Source: Zygnema cylindricum
Taxonomy: Eukaryota; Streptophyta; Zygnematophyceae; Zygnematales; Zygnemataceae
Reading direction: 5' to 3'
Length of the DNA: 62,000 bases
Assembly: GCA_037447655.1 (NCBI GenBank)
Contig: JBBHKE010001628.1
Span: 1 to 62,000 of the forward strand
The notes below the pieces were generated by a model. The model made no database searches. It had not been told where the DNA came from and saw only the letters and a list, made by a program, of their open reading frames with translations. Of this stretch, positions 1-11,322 are shown piece by piece. Within the stretch, counting starts at the first letter, position 1. Every line of letters starts with the position of its first letter. A program made the position numbers and the translations under genes.

Positions 1-213
1 AGAGAGATAGGACTTAGAAAAAATAGAAGATAGGACCCTCTCTCCCAGAGAGCTTCTGTACAAAAGGTCAACTTTGACCCTCCATAACTTACTGCTCAGG
101 GGAGCAAATTCAGAGATTCTTTTTGCTATCGTTTCAGGGGAGTCTTGTCTTCACAGGGGTGAATTTGTTCAGAGTTTTTGTCTGCCAGGGTGGCAGTTAT
201 TTTCTCTGAAACA
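1..213 (+). mobile_element. LTR fragment, family A2, inverted relative to copia 2
   Basis: This stretch is the reverse complement of about 9,125-9,343, the end of the copia 2 LTR, with scattered mismatches. The match stops at CTGAAACA (position 213), which is the TG...CA end of that LTR. Sense direction is plus, opposite to the copia coding region beside it. The left part lies outside the window, so I cannot say whether it is a solo LTR or one end of a full element. It interrupts the RNase H end of copia 1. Confidence 0.7.
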
Positions 214-3200
214 CTTCAAGACTTTTCCCATCACATTTTCTTTTACAAAATGTAGCTTGATATCAATGTGTTTACTCTTAAAGTGATGACTGGGATTAGA
301 TGCAATAGCGATTGTTGCCTGATTGTAACACAATACTATCTGTGGTTCTGATTGCATAAAGAGTATTTGTTAGAGAAGCGACTTGACCCAAAGTAACTCC
401 TTAACTGCCGAGCTGGCAGCTACGTACTCAGCCTCTATGGTAGACTGAGCTGTTACCTTCTGAAGTTTGCTGCTCCTGCAGCAAGTTCCACTTCCCATCT
501 TCAAAATGTATCCGGTGGTGGAGCGTCGGTTGGGCATATCTCCGTAGCTTACATCGCTCCATGTATGAATTTTTACTTCCTCTCCACCGAGAGAGAGTCT
601 AAGGTTTTGAGTTCTTGCAAGATAGCAAAGAACTCTCTTTGCTGCCTCATAGTCTGACTTCCTCGAATTTTGCAGACTTCGGCTCAAGGCCCCAACTGCG
701 GTTGCGATGTCCGGACAAGTAAAGTTCATGAAATAGATGAGGCTTCCGACAATCTGCTTGTAAGGAATGGAGGACATAGAATCTGCCTCCCTTGAATGCA
801 AAAAATCATCAACCAAAACACCACCATCCGTTTCTGTATCCTCCAACTTCTGCCTGAATTCCATAGGGGTGGCACTCCCCTTTGCTTGTGACATACCAAA
901 CTTTTCTAGCATGTTTCAGATTGCTTCTTTCTGGGTTAGATAAATAATTCTCTATTTCCTATCTCTTTCTACCTGAATTCCTAGAATATACTTAGCCTCA
1001 CCGAAGTCTTTTATTTCAAACCGAGAATTCAGATCTGATTTTATTTTATCAATTTCATTGATAGATTTGCTAATCAACAACAAATCATCTACATATACTG
1101 CCACATAAATCACTCCATACTCACCTTGCATTACATAGACTGAGTGATCTGAACTGATCCTCGTAAAGCCAAGATTGGTTAAAAACTCATCTTACTTCAG
1201 GTTCCATTATCTCGGAGCCTGTTTAAGACCATACAAGGATTTCAACAATTTACAGACCAGATTATCTTTCCCTTTTTCTGCATACATCTTTGGCTACTTG
1301 ATATAAATTACTTCCTCCAAATCACCATGCAAGAAAGCCGTCTTAACGTCCATCTGATGCAATTCTATTTTTTATTGCAGCAAGAGACAACAAAACTCTC
1401 ACAGTAGGAAAACGAACCACAGGAGAGAAGGTCTTTTCATAATCAATTCCCTCCTTCTGACTAAATCCCTTTGCGACCAGTCTAGCTTTATATCTTTCAA
1501 TTGTATTATCAAGATTCAATTATAATTTGAAGACCCGCTTACAACCGATAACTTTCCTGTTCGGTGGGAGCTCCACAAGTTCCAAAGTTTGGGCTTCCAT
1601 AATTGACTTTATCTCATCATTTGCAGCCGAGATCCAATAATCCTTTCCAGGAACAGAAAAGGCTTCCTGGATAGTAAGCGGCTTCCTTGTGCTTGCAGAA
1701 AAAACACTCTCCACTCGGTCGCCTCGAAGGCGGCTGCTTTGTCTTCTTCCCCCCGGAAAATCTGACGCGAGAACTGTTGGTCCCCTAGTGTTCCGCAGAG
1801 GGCGTGTAGTTGTAGGAGCAGCTCCGAAAGTAGGATTTGACGGCCCATAGACATTCGGTAAAGAGGTAGAGGAAGTAGAAGGAGATGGAGTAAAAGGTGC
1901 ATGCTCAAAAATGATATACTCTTTTATTTTCTCATTCCTTTCAGCTGCATCCATACTAAAAACATCCACAGTGACTCTCTTCTTTAATCTAAATATTCCT
2001 AGCTGTTTGAAGGCATCCTCTTTGAGGGTTATACACTCTATAGCCTGCAAGTTCATCATCATAGCCTAAGAAAACACCAGGTACAGATTTTGGACTAAGC
2101 TTCCAATTAGGAAGATTATCCAAGATAAAGCATTTGCTACCGAAGACTCTAAAATGACCAACATTTGGTATTCTGCCTGTCCATACTTCATAAGGTGTTT
2201 TACCCTTAACAGCTCGGGTTTCTACTCTATTTCTGATGTAGGAAGCATAATGAAAAGCTTACCTCCAAAACTTTGGATCCACACCTTTATCGGCCATCAT
2301 AGAGCGAGCACATTCAGTCAAAGTTCGATTAAGTCTCTCGGCCACACCATTTTGTTCCGGTGTTTACGGAGCAATAAATTCACCAGAGATGCCATTTTCT
2401 TTCAAGAAATCAGCAAAGGCATGGGATACATACTCTCCAACATTATCCGTCCGAAAAGCAAGAATATATTTACCGTGAAGTTTCTCCGCCCAGATTTTGT
2501 AGTGCTTAAAGTGAGTGAAGGCTTCGCTCTTCTCTTTCATGAAGTATAAGCTACTGTACCGAGAGTAGTCGTCTGTAAAAGTGACAAAATAGCGGCTGCC
2601 ACCAAGAGAGAGAGAACTGTGGAAGGGCCAAAGACATCAGAGTGAATATTACCAAGGAGATATGTGGCTCGATGATCAGAAACTTGTGGGAGGGGAAGCT
2701 AGTGAAGCTTTCCGAGAGCACAACCATCACAAACATGAGACTCTTTTTGACCGAGCTTGCCTTCCTCTATCATATCATTCTTTACCATCTTAGTAAGTCT
2801 CTCATGATGCACATGACCAAGTCTTTATGCCACAAAACATTATCACATAGGACAGTAGAGTAAGCAAAATCAATTTTATTAGCCAGGTCCATGCGGTACA
2901 AAAAGTTTCGGCCTCTAGTTCCTACTAGAGCTACTCTTCCATCCTTGCTCACTATTTTCTTGCCATTTTTCTGGAGAACCTCAAAGCCTTTGCTTTCAGC
3001 TACAGACGTAGAAAATAGATTTTTCTTAAACTTTGGAACATACAAGACATCGTACAGAGTTCTCTTAACAACCTTTCCATCTATCACACAATCCAGATCT
3101 ATATTTCCTTTGGCATTTGATTCAACAACATAGCCACAGGCATAAATGATCTGACGTAAAGTAATAGAAGACATCTCCTTAAACCAAGACTTGTTCCAAC

Positions 3201-4219
3201 ACATGTGTGAAGAGCTACCGGAATCCATTATCCATCCGAGGTCATTTTCTACTTCCATCATGTCGAGTTTGGCAAGAGCAAAGAATTCTTTGTCATCAGT
3301 TTTCGGAAAATTGGTCACATCAGGTTTTTCTTCCTTGATCTTTTTTTTCTCTAATTCCGTATCCTCCGCTGAAAACGCAACAGTTTTATTCGGGGGGCTT
3401 TGAGGAATAGAAGGTCCGTGATGTCTCCATCCTTTCCGGAAGATACCTATTTAAAGAGTTTTTATATACAAAGGACAAGCTCTGAAGGAGTGACCATCAG
3501 TATAGCAATAAACACATTTCTCAAACTGGGGATTAAACTGATTCCCTTGATATCTACTTTCTCTCTGAAATTGAGCCATGAATGCTACACCTGGTTTCCC
3601 AGATCCTAAAATTGTTTGAGTGGCTTCTTCTGACAAGATAAACTCTATAGCTGTTTGCAAATTCCAAAGAGGTTTGGACAATTTTTTCATTTCATCCGAG
3701 GCTCCTTTATATTCACTAGGTAGCCCCTTTAAGAGAATCATGGCATGATGATAAGGGGAGAAAGTCCCCCCAGAACATGCATTTTCTGACAATAACATTC
3801 GAAACCGACTAGTATAATCCACCATGCTACCGCATATGTACTTATACTCATAAATCTGACCAGCAGTTATAATCTCATGCTGGTCACTAGCTCTAACATA
3901 AGAAGATTTCAAAGCATCCCACACTTTTGACGCCTTTGTGACATTAATATATGTCATATGCAATTTTTTTGATATCATAAGCTTCACTAAATGCAAAGCT
4001 TGGTCATTTTTTTGATCAAAGCTGGCATCAGATTCTGCTAGGGATCCATTTAAGACATCAATAAGTTTCACTTGCTTGAAGTAAGACTTAACCAAATCTG
4101 CCCAATACAGATATTCACGTCCATCAAAGACTGGAATTCGTGAAGGCGGGCCCGTGGCTTGTTGTTATGAGACAACTGCTGGTACTGAAAATGAAGAAGA
4201 AGCAGCAGTAGTAGTCATT
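214..4219 (-). pseudogene. Broken copia 1 gag-pol
   Basis: A start codon at 4,219 opens a gag with the typical early FDG...W motif and, near 3,480, a CCHC knuckle (CVYCYTDGHSFRAC). Protease follows with DSGSSSHMC near 3,230. The integrase region keeps an LWHK motif near 2,830, a TDDYSRY block and EQNGVAERLNRT. Reverse transcriptase is readable from about 1,620 to 950 (YVDDLLL, LYGLKQAPR). RNase H follows with SDVSYGD and ends KHIDIKLHFVKENV near 230. In-frame stops fall in gag (17 codons after the start), integrase, the RT palm and the RT/RNase H linker, and at least two frameshifts are needed, one near 1,370. Names rest on motif recognition, so the family is secure but domain borders are approximate. 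Confidence 0.88.
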
Positions 4220-4257
4220 GTAGAACAAAACAAGAGAGGAAGCTTCCACAATACCAA

Positions 4258-4961
4258 TGGCAAAACAACAACTTTGACAAACAATAACTTTCAATACAGG
4301 GATACAATAGTCTTACAAATCTACCACAATGTAGATATCATACAAAAGAACACACGAAACAAATTTCACTTAATTTTGCTCACACATCTGTGAGATATTC
4401 AGGGGTGAAATTTCATAAAAACTTAGTGTACAGTTTTTCATATCATTTGTTCCTAATGAATCAAAATTTACTAAGTCCTACTTCTATACACTGAAACTAC
4501 ACTAAGCTGTACGGAGGCATTCTAGCCGTACATCTAACATTCTAACACAACAAATACTGTGAGTATACCTGTATACTGAAGGTATGACATAAATCACATT
4601 CTCAACACTAAACAATTAATTCACTACAAACAAAATTCTGTTCTACCAAATATTTACACCGAAGTTCCGACAACGTAAAGTGATATTGATCTAGTCATGC
4701 CTCGTCAGTATTTGTTGGCGCCGGCTGTCAGCCGTCCGATTAGAGGATTTGGCACCATAGATGTGACTTCACGAAGTACCGTGGTCCCGCCGAATTTTCG
4801 TACGTCCAGGGATGACATACTCACGCATTTCTCTCAAGTGACGACGCGTGTCCCAAGTGTGAATGAAATGTGAATCCCTGCTTCACTATCACACTAATTT
4901 TGGTAAGTACTAAACCGAACTCAACCAAAAATAACTTAAGTTCTGAATAGCTCTCTCTCAC
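4258..4961 (-). repeat. 5' LTR of copia 1 (family D)
   Basis: On the minus strand this block starts TGTGAGAGAGAGC and ends TTTTGCCA, followed at once by TTGGTATTG, which resembles the initiator-Met primer site TTGGTATCAGAGC. It carries a short hairpin, GTACGG...CCGTAC, at 4,509-4,531 that also occurs at the same place in family-B LTRs, so D and B are probably distant relatives. No partner LTR is in the window, so both ends are inferred from the termini and the neighbouring coding breakpoints. Confidence 0.55.
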
Positions 4962-7900
4962 AACTAAGTCATAAAGAGGACTAAAGCTTTTTTAAAACAA
5001 CAATTAGTTCTTTTACAGCATAGAAAGAAGCCATGTTCTCAGCCTGTATGGTGGACTGAGCAATGACCTTTTGCTGCTTGCTGCTCCAGCAGCAAGCTCC
5101 ATTACCCACATAGAATACATATCCAGATGTGCATCTCCTCATATGAGCATCCCCATAGTTGGCATCACTCCAAGTGGTGATGTCAGTATTGTTCCCACCC
5201 AAATGGAACCATAAATCCCTAGTTCCTATGAGATATCTAAGGACTCTCTTAGATGCCTCCCAATCTTTCTAAGTGGGAGCATTCAGACTCCTACTTAGTA
5301 CTACTACAGTTGCGGCTATGTTCGGACGGGTACAATTCATGAAATATATTAGGCTGCCCACTACTTGTCTATAAGGGATGGTTTGCATAATTATTTTCTC
5401 TTTCGTGCCTACCTCATCATCTAGGATTATAACTCCATCTTCCACACTCCCCTCAGTTCCCTTCTTTCATTCCATAGGAGTGGTACAACTATTAGCCTTG
5501 TCCATTTGGAATTTTTCTAACATATTTCCAATAGCCTCGTTTTGAGTTAATCTTATTATTATTCTATTTTTGTCTCTCTCTACCTGAATTCCCAAAATAT
5601 ACCTTTGCTTCTCCCATATCCTTCATCTCAAATCTTCCTTTTAGATCATTTTTCAACTTAATTATTTTATCCATAAATTTACTTAAAACAAGCAAATCAT
5701 CAACATAAATTGCAATAAAAATAATTCCTTCCTCATCCTCAAACAAATAAATTGAGTGATCTGAGCTGATCCGAATATATCCCAAACCTGTAAAAAACTC
5801 ATCGAGCTTGTTGTTCCATTGCCGAGGCGCCTGTTTCAGCCCATACAAAGATTTGATCAATCGGCATACCTTGTTTTCCTCCCCTTGCTCCACAAATCCT
5901 TCGGGCTATGGCATAAAAATTTCCTCTTCCAACTCTCCATGTAGAAAGGTCGTCTTGATGTCCATCGGATGCAATTCCATTTCTTCTACTGCCGCCATAC
6001 TGAGAAGTATCAAAACAGAAAGAAACCTAACGACCAGAGCAAAATTCTCCTCGTAGTCAATTCCCTCTTTCTCGGTAAATCCCTTCGCCACTAATCGAGC
6101 CTTGTAGCGCTCAATGGTGTTATCCGGGTTGAGTTTCAACTTAAATACCCACTTACACCCAATTGGCTTCTTATCAAGAGGACAATCTATCAATTCCCAT
6201 GTATCGGCCGCCATAATTGAGGCCATTTCCTCATTAATGGTTGTCTTCCACCGGTTTCTCTCAGGACAAGTCATTGCCTCATTGTAAGTTTGAGGTTCAT
6301 CGGGGTGAGACAATTTGGTTACCTTATTGTTAACTCGCCTCTCTTGCAGTCTTTTGCTGCTTCTTCTTCCTCCCTCAAACTCGGTTGCCGGAATAGATGG
6401 CTCTCTTGAATTCTTCCCAACAGTTTCTACTTCTCCCCTATCACTTAATTCCGAGTCGATTTCCACCACGTCTTCCGCTTCGGTTGGAGTTAATACTAGG
6501 GGTTTCACATTTGGGTCCTTCTCAATCTGATCTGTGCCTGCAAGATCATCATCTTCTTGAAATCCTGGATAGTTAGGAAGCTCAAAGTCATCAAAAAATT
6601 TTGACTCAAATTTGATTCTGATTGTCTTTGTATGCTTAAAGGGATCTATAGATTTTCTTTCATCCATAACCACTAGATGCTTTACTAGGGTAATATCCTC
6701 TCTTTTGAGATCATAGACTCTATATCCTTTTACATCTTGATCATATCCTAGTAGATATCCTGGTTTTCCTTTTGGGTCTAATTTCCAGTTTGACCGATCT
6801 GTGTCTAAACTGAACAATTGACTACCGAAAACCTTTAAGTGTGAAATATTTGGTTTTCGGCCTGTTTATCTCTCAAAGGGTGTTTGGCCTTTTACTGCTG
6901 AAGTAAAAACTCTATTCTTGAGATAATTTGTACAGTTCATTGCTTCGGCCCAAAACTTCTTTCCTATCTTCTTATCTGACAGCATACTCCTAACACTATC
7001 ACTCAGTGTTCTATTTAATCTTTCAGCAACACCATTCTGCTCAAGATTTTTAGGAACTGTCTTTTGGTGTTGCACTCCATCTTATCTCAAAAAATCCTCA
7101 AATTGGTTAGAGGTATATTCTCCACCATTGTCACTCCTTACTCTCTTGATTGAGGTTTCATGGAGTTTTTCACTCCATGCTTTATATTGTTCAAAACATT
7201 CCTGAGCCTCTGACTTATTTCTCACAAAATACACCCTGGAATACCGAGACCAATCATCAGTGATAGTCATCATAAATCTCTTCCCCCCGGGTGATGGCAC
7301 TTTGGCTGTCCCCCAAATATTTGTGTGTACTAAATCTAGAATCTTTTCTCCCTTATAGGTGGCACTTTTTGGGAAGGGTAACCTGTGTGCTTTACCTTGA
7401 GCACATCCACTACAATCACTTAGATTCTCACTCTCACCAAACTGAATTCCTTCCACTACTCCCATCTTTTTCATCTCTCTTAACTTATCTAGATTCACAT
7501 GCCTAAGCCTCTTATGCCACAACATTATATCATGAACTCCAGCATAATAAAGTTTCTTCTTTTCATTGCTTAAAATAAACCTTAACATCCGTTGGCTATA
7601 TTTTTCAGCAGTAAAATAAACTTCCTCCTCAAAACTAGCAGTAAAGACTCCTTTCCTAGTGCTAGTATCAAAACCCTTATCATCTAATACAGACGTAGAG
7701 ATGAGGTTTTTGTTCAGCTCCAAAATAAACAATATATCGGAGAATGTAACTATGGGTGTCTTTCCTTATACTAACACTTTTAGATCTACCGATCCTAGAA
7801 GAGTAGTAGTCACTATCCTCCCATCCCCGTACACTATCTTTACGGTGGAAATCTTTTTTATCTTAGTGAACATGTGTTTATCTTTACACATGTGCATGGA

Positions 7901-9069
7901 TGCACCTGAGTCTACAATCCATCCTGCTTCACCTTTCAATCCAACGAAAGCACATTTCTGCTTTCGTGGAATTTCGTCCTCGTTTTTCGCTTCCAACTCC
8001 TCATCCAATAGGAGTTCATCGTCCTTGTCCTCGGATTCCGCCTCATGTTCCTGTGTCACCAAGGCCTTTTTCTTTCCTCTCGGGGGTCCACCAGTTTGCC
8101 CCTCCTTTAACCGCGGCTCGGTTAACTTAGTGCATTCAGCCATATAGTGCCCGAGTTTCTTACAAAAATGGCACAAACCCTTGGGAGTCCTTGGTATGAA
8201 CTCCTTGGTCTGATTTTTCTGCCCCTCCCCTCGATAATTTCCAACCTGTTTCCTGGAATCATTATTCCTCCAATCGGTCCCAGTTGCCAAAGCTTGCCCA
8301 CTCTTTCCTCCCCTTCGAATCTCAATCGTATTCTCCTGAACGAGAATTATCCCTACCACTAAATTTCAAATCCACCTTGAGTCCGCCAAGTCGTGAACAC
8401 GGTTGACTATGTTCTCGAACTCATCGGGTAACTTCATCAGTAAACAGTTAACTTTTTCCTTTTCACTAAATACTTTTCCAGCACTCTCTAGTTTTATGAA
8501 AAGTGTAGCAAGCTCATTGCAAAAATCCAACATCTTCCCCCCTTTGTATTCATACTCCTTAATTTTCTGATCAGCCAACTGTTGTTGCTGAATCGTACCA
8601 CTTCGGTACATCTCTATGAGAGCCACCCAAAGATCGGATGCCCTCTCTACCTACAAATGGGGAGATGCAAGCCCTTGAGTAAGATGCGGAGAATGAAGTG
8701 CTTAGCCGCCATATTGTTGTAGTCCCAGGTATCGATATCATTCTCCTCGTTCCTCGGAATAGGTGACATGAATGCCGAACCAGTTGCTATTGGTGTGACC
8801 GTCTTCTTCTCCTTTCCTTTGTCCACCACCTCCCCTTCCTTTGTCCCCTCCGTTGAAGATAGATCTGCATCTCTAGTGAATCTGCCTCCTGTAAACCCTA
8901 GAGGTATCCCAAGACTTAATGGACGCCTCACCCGTCCACTCACTATTTCCCAAAAACGTTTCTCACATAGAGCTCATGTCATCGTACTTTCCTTGTATAT
9001 AAAGCCAGCTCTATTAAATATGGGCACCCTAGATGGTGGGCCCATAACCTGTTACTGTGAGACCTCTTT
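4962..9069 (-). pseudogene. Broken copia 2 gag-pol
   Basis: Gag begins near 9,069, where the expected ATG is AAA; the conserved MGPPSRV motif follows after an in-frame TAA. A CCHC knuckle (CHFCKKLGHYMAEC) lies near 8,160 and the protease motif DSGASMHMC near 7,900. Integrase shows LWHKRLRHVN and CSGCAQGK; the first catalytic Asp of the DDE triad appears as Asn (VHTNIWG), while SDNGGEY and EQNGVAERLNRT remain. RT has [21 protein letters not shown] and IYVDDLLV. RNase H has SDANYGD and stops near 4,985. Stops or shifts occur near 8,640, 8,360, 7,750, 7,080, 6,845, 5,905, 5,465 and 5,270. It is non-functional. Confidence 0.88.
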
Positions 9070-9124
9070 AGGTCCTCAGAATAGGTAACTCACACGAAGC
9101 CTCTAAGGTAACCTGACCCCTTTG

Positions 9125-10084
9125 TGTTTCAGCAAGAATAACTACCACTCTGGCAAACAAAAACGCTTACCACCTTCACCTCTGTGAAGGGAAGACTCCC
9201 GTGAGTCGATAGCAAAAAGAATCTCTGAATTTGCTCACCTCAGAAGTAAGTTATGAAGGGTCAAAGTTGACCTTTTGTACAGAAGCTCTTTGGGAGAGAG
9301 GGTCCAATCTATGAAATTTTTCTAAGTCTTATCTCTCTCTAAAACTCTATCTACTGAAGTACGACACCAATCATAATACTGTATCGTGCAGAAAGGTACA
9401 GGTGCCGGTATACTTTCTGTGCGGTCATTGTACAACATCGCGAACAAGTCGACACATGTCATTTTTGGATTCGTTCCTGTAATCCCCGAAGATGTCGTAA
9501 TCCAATGTGATTGTGCCACGTGGCGATTGATGTGACGTTGACCGCAAACCGCCAAAAAACTATTCCACGATCTCGGCATGCTTCGCGGCCGTCCGATTAA
9601 AAAGGATTTCAATCGTAGTCGTCATAAATACTTGCGCGATATTTGTTTCGCCTTCGAAACAAATTGCGCGGTATCCGTTTCGGATATTCCGTACTACGTA
9701 CATTACAAACTCTTTCTATGTCCAAATATCCCGTTAAATGAAATAGCCTACGTGTACATGCTTATGTAATTATCAAACCCTATATCGTATAACCTTGATT
9801 CTAGTCTAATTGGCTAAGGCTACCGGCTACAGGCAGCTTTGACGAACGATAGGTACCTGGTTCAAATCCCGGGTCGGTCAATAACTATTTTGGTAAATCT
9901 ACCAATCTAATGTCTGTCCCTGTCTGGATAGCATAGGCGACCATGGCTCTATCTCCCTCTCCAACTTTCACTGACTACGATAAGTGTGGGAGCTGGAGAG
10001 ATGAGCTAGAGGCAAACTGCCTCTGCTTCTTTTTCTGCATTTTACAAAACCTATAAAATACTAAAATAGCCTTTAATTTCTACA
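9125..10084 (-). repeat. 5' LTR of copia 2 (family A2)
   Basis: On the plus strand the block runs TGTTTCAG...AATTTCTACA, about 960 bp, with TG/CA ends. Its inverted relative at 1-213 confirms the left end. The body is colinear with family-A LTRs at 28,309 and 32,376, including the central region with a Pol III-like box and the TCTCC/GGAGA pairing block near 9,945-10,010. The gag leader begins immediately to the left. No partner LTR is present. Confidence 0.75.
9802..9881 (+). other. tRNA-like module inside LTR A2
   Basis: An A-box-like D-arm (TAGTCTAATTGGCTAAGGC, 9,802-9,820) is followed by a perfect B box (GGTTCAAATCC, 9,859-9,869). The B box forms a T arm, CCTGG, loop TTCAAAT, CCCGG, with one mismatch. 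TTGACGAAC (9,839-9,847) pairs with GTCGGTCAA (9,873-9,881) in seven of nine positions. The D arm itself pairs GTCT with AGGC. A canonical anticodon arm is not evident. The polarity is opposite to that of the retroelement genes. Confidence 0.6.
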
Positions 10085-10380
10085 CCCTATATACCTTAGC
10101 ACTAGTCCTGGACCTAACGGACAAAGCTAACGGCTACGGGTGTCTTGACGGACGCTAGGTACCAAGATCAATTCCTGGGTCCGTCAAGCACTTTTTTGGT
10201 AAATCTACCTTATTTACCCCCTGTCTTCTCTATAGGGCCTAGGCAGCCATGGCTCTATCTCCCTTTCCAGCCTTCAGTGACTACAACAAGTGTGGGGGCT
10301 TGGAGAGGGGAGTTAGAGGCAGACTGCCTCTGCCTTTTTTCTATCATAATACAAATCTACAAAATACATAAATATCAACA
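10085..10380 (-). repeat. Partial 3' LTR of copia 3 (family A)
   Basis: This is the 3' half (in plus-strand direction) of an A-type LTR, split by the insertion of copia 2. It ends ATATCAACA next to a purine tract on the minus strand. It carries a second tRNA-like module at 10,144-10,188: CTTGACGGAC pairs perfectly with GTCCGTCAAG over ten base pairs and encloses a T-arm-like hairpin. The missing half would lie left of copia 2, outside the window. Confidence 0.7.
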
Positions 10381-10394
10381 CTCCCCTTATTTTC
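10381..10394 (-). promoter_or_regulatory. Polypurine tract of copia 3
   Basis: On the minus strand GAAAATAAGGGGAG directly precedes the TGTTGATAT start of the 3' LTR, the usual plus-strand primer site for LTR elements. The same purine tract sits at the same place in the copia-like element at 30,341, which supports the assignment. Confidence 0.7.
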
Positions 10395-11070
10395 TAGTCT
10401 TTTTTCCTTTCAACTCCCATATAAAAAAAACAAACACCTCCTCCCCCTTTTTCTTTTTCCTTTTCCTTTTCCTTTCATAAAACTTTAAGACAATACCCTC
10501 ATAATTTAAAAGGTCCATTAGATAAGTTGCAATAAACATTCCATCTTGTTGATCACACATTTTATTAAGCATCCCACTTTTCATAAATCCGAGCAAATAT
10601 TTTATCCACCTCATCTCTTTTCCATCCACACAAAATCCAATTTCCCTCTTGCAATTCAAACAGCCTGCCCCATCTCCAATCTGCAACACATACCTAGATG
10701 CTAACCTATTTACAGACACACCGTTATAGACAACATCACTCCCATTAGCGATGTCAAAACCATTACCCCCCAAATTTATCCTTAAATGAAGAGTCCCCAC
10801 TAAGTCCGTCATAAAATCTACATCTTCTGTACTTATATTTTTATCCATGATACTCACCCCATTTTCTGAACTTTCCTCACTCTCTCCCATGGAATTCTTT
10901 CCACTATCACTTTCTGACTTTATTCCCAATAAATATTTCTCCTCCCCTAAAACTTTCATCAAATATTTCTCTTTTCCCATATCTTTTAAAACCCCCTCTA
11001 ATTTTACTTCTCCCCTTTCCTCAGAATCCGTTGAAATCTCCTTATCTGACCAATTTTCTGTTTCCAACAT
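10387..11070 (-). pseudogene. RNase H-like ORF of non-autonomous copia 3
   Basis: This 227-codon ORF has an acidic, low-complexity N-terminal half (many Glu, Ser, Lys; motif MGESEESSENG) and a C-terminal half that resembles a decayed copia RNase H. There LHLRINLGGNGFDI matches the region before the SDADY motif, but the motif itself reads SDVVYNG, and YVLQIGDGAGC replaces the usual YVFQ.GD.A.SW. The end is Lys-rich. The same ORF occurs at 30,370-31,517. Integrase and reverse transcriptase are missing, so mobility would need enzymes supplied by another element. Whether this ORF is translated is unknown. Confidence 0.5.
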
Positions 11071-11160
11071 ATCTATAAAATTATCCTAATTATATCTAAC
11101 TCCCTCAAGTACCTCTCTTCCCTTTACTTCCTTTATACCTCCAAAAGCTCATTGTTGCTT

Positions 11161-11322
11161 TCATGGAATTTCTGTGTACATTTCTCTCTTCCCCATTCTA
11201 CTGATGTGAAGAAGCTCCAAAATTTCGTCATCCTCTTTCTCCTCTTCCCTTTCTTCCTCCTCATCGACATTCCAACTTCTAAGTTCTTCTAAGCAAGGGC
11301 ATTCCTCCATATAATGACCCGG
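11161..11322 (-). pseudogene. Truncated gag zinc-knuckle segment of copia 3
   Basis: The C-terminal half of a CCHC knuckle (PGHYMEEC) followed by an acidic stretch matches the gag of the element at 31,200-31,300. The match ends at about 11,322, inside the knuckle, where a different LTR begins. Copia 3 therefore lacks the 5' part of gag and its 5' LTR here. Confidence 0.6.

Larger units (their letters stand above)
214..4961 (-). mobile_element. Ty1/copia retrotransposon 1, 3'-truncated
   Basis: The element reads right to left: LTR (4,258-4,961), short leader, gag, protease, integrase, reverse transcriptase and RNase H, which is the Ty1/copia gene order. It sits in the RNase H region of copia 2, whose reading stops at about 4,962. 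Its own 3' end is cut at position 213 by an inverted family-A2 LTR, so the second LTR is absent. Numerous stops and frameshifts show it is dead. Confidence 0.85.
4962..10084 (-). mobile_element. Ty1/copia retrotransposon 2, truncated by copia 1
   Basis: Order on the minus strand is LTR (9,125-10,084), leader, gag, protease, integrase, reverse transcriptase, partial RNase H. It is a different lineage from copia 1 in both gag and LTR. Its 5' LTR abuts the 3' portion of another A-type LTR at 10,085, so copia 2 inserted inside the LTR of copia 3. Its 3' end was displaced leftward by the insertion of copia 1 and is outside the window. Confidence 0.85.

Noticed and set aside
9033-9050. A Drosophila copia-type internal initiator-Met primer site (GGTTATGGGCCCA, minus strand) in copia 2 and the element at 32,220.
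   Set aside because: The same bases encode the conserved gag motif VMGPPSR within the reading frame and copia 1 has a diverged form, so the resemblance is most simply coding conservation.
370-9069. Possible reassignment of TAA/TAG to glutamine, because several in-frame stops fall at conserved Gln positions of the copia RT.
   Set aside because: Other stops fall at Glu, Trp, Tyr, Lys or Arg positions and TGA also occurs. The host genes read without internal TAA or TAG and end with TAG. Simple decay explains the pattern.
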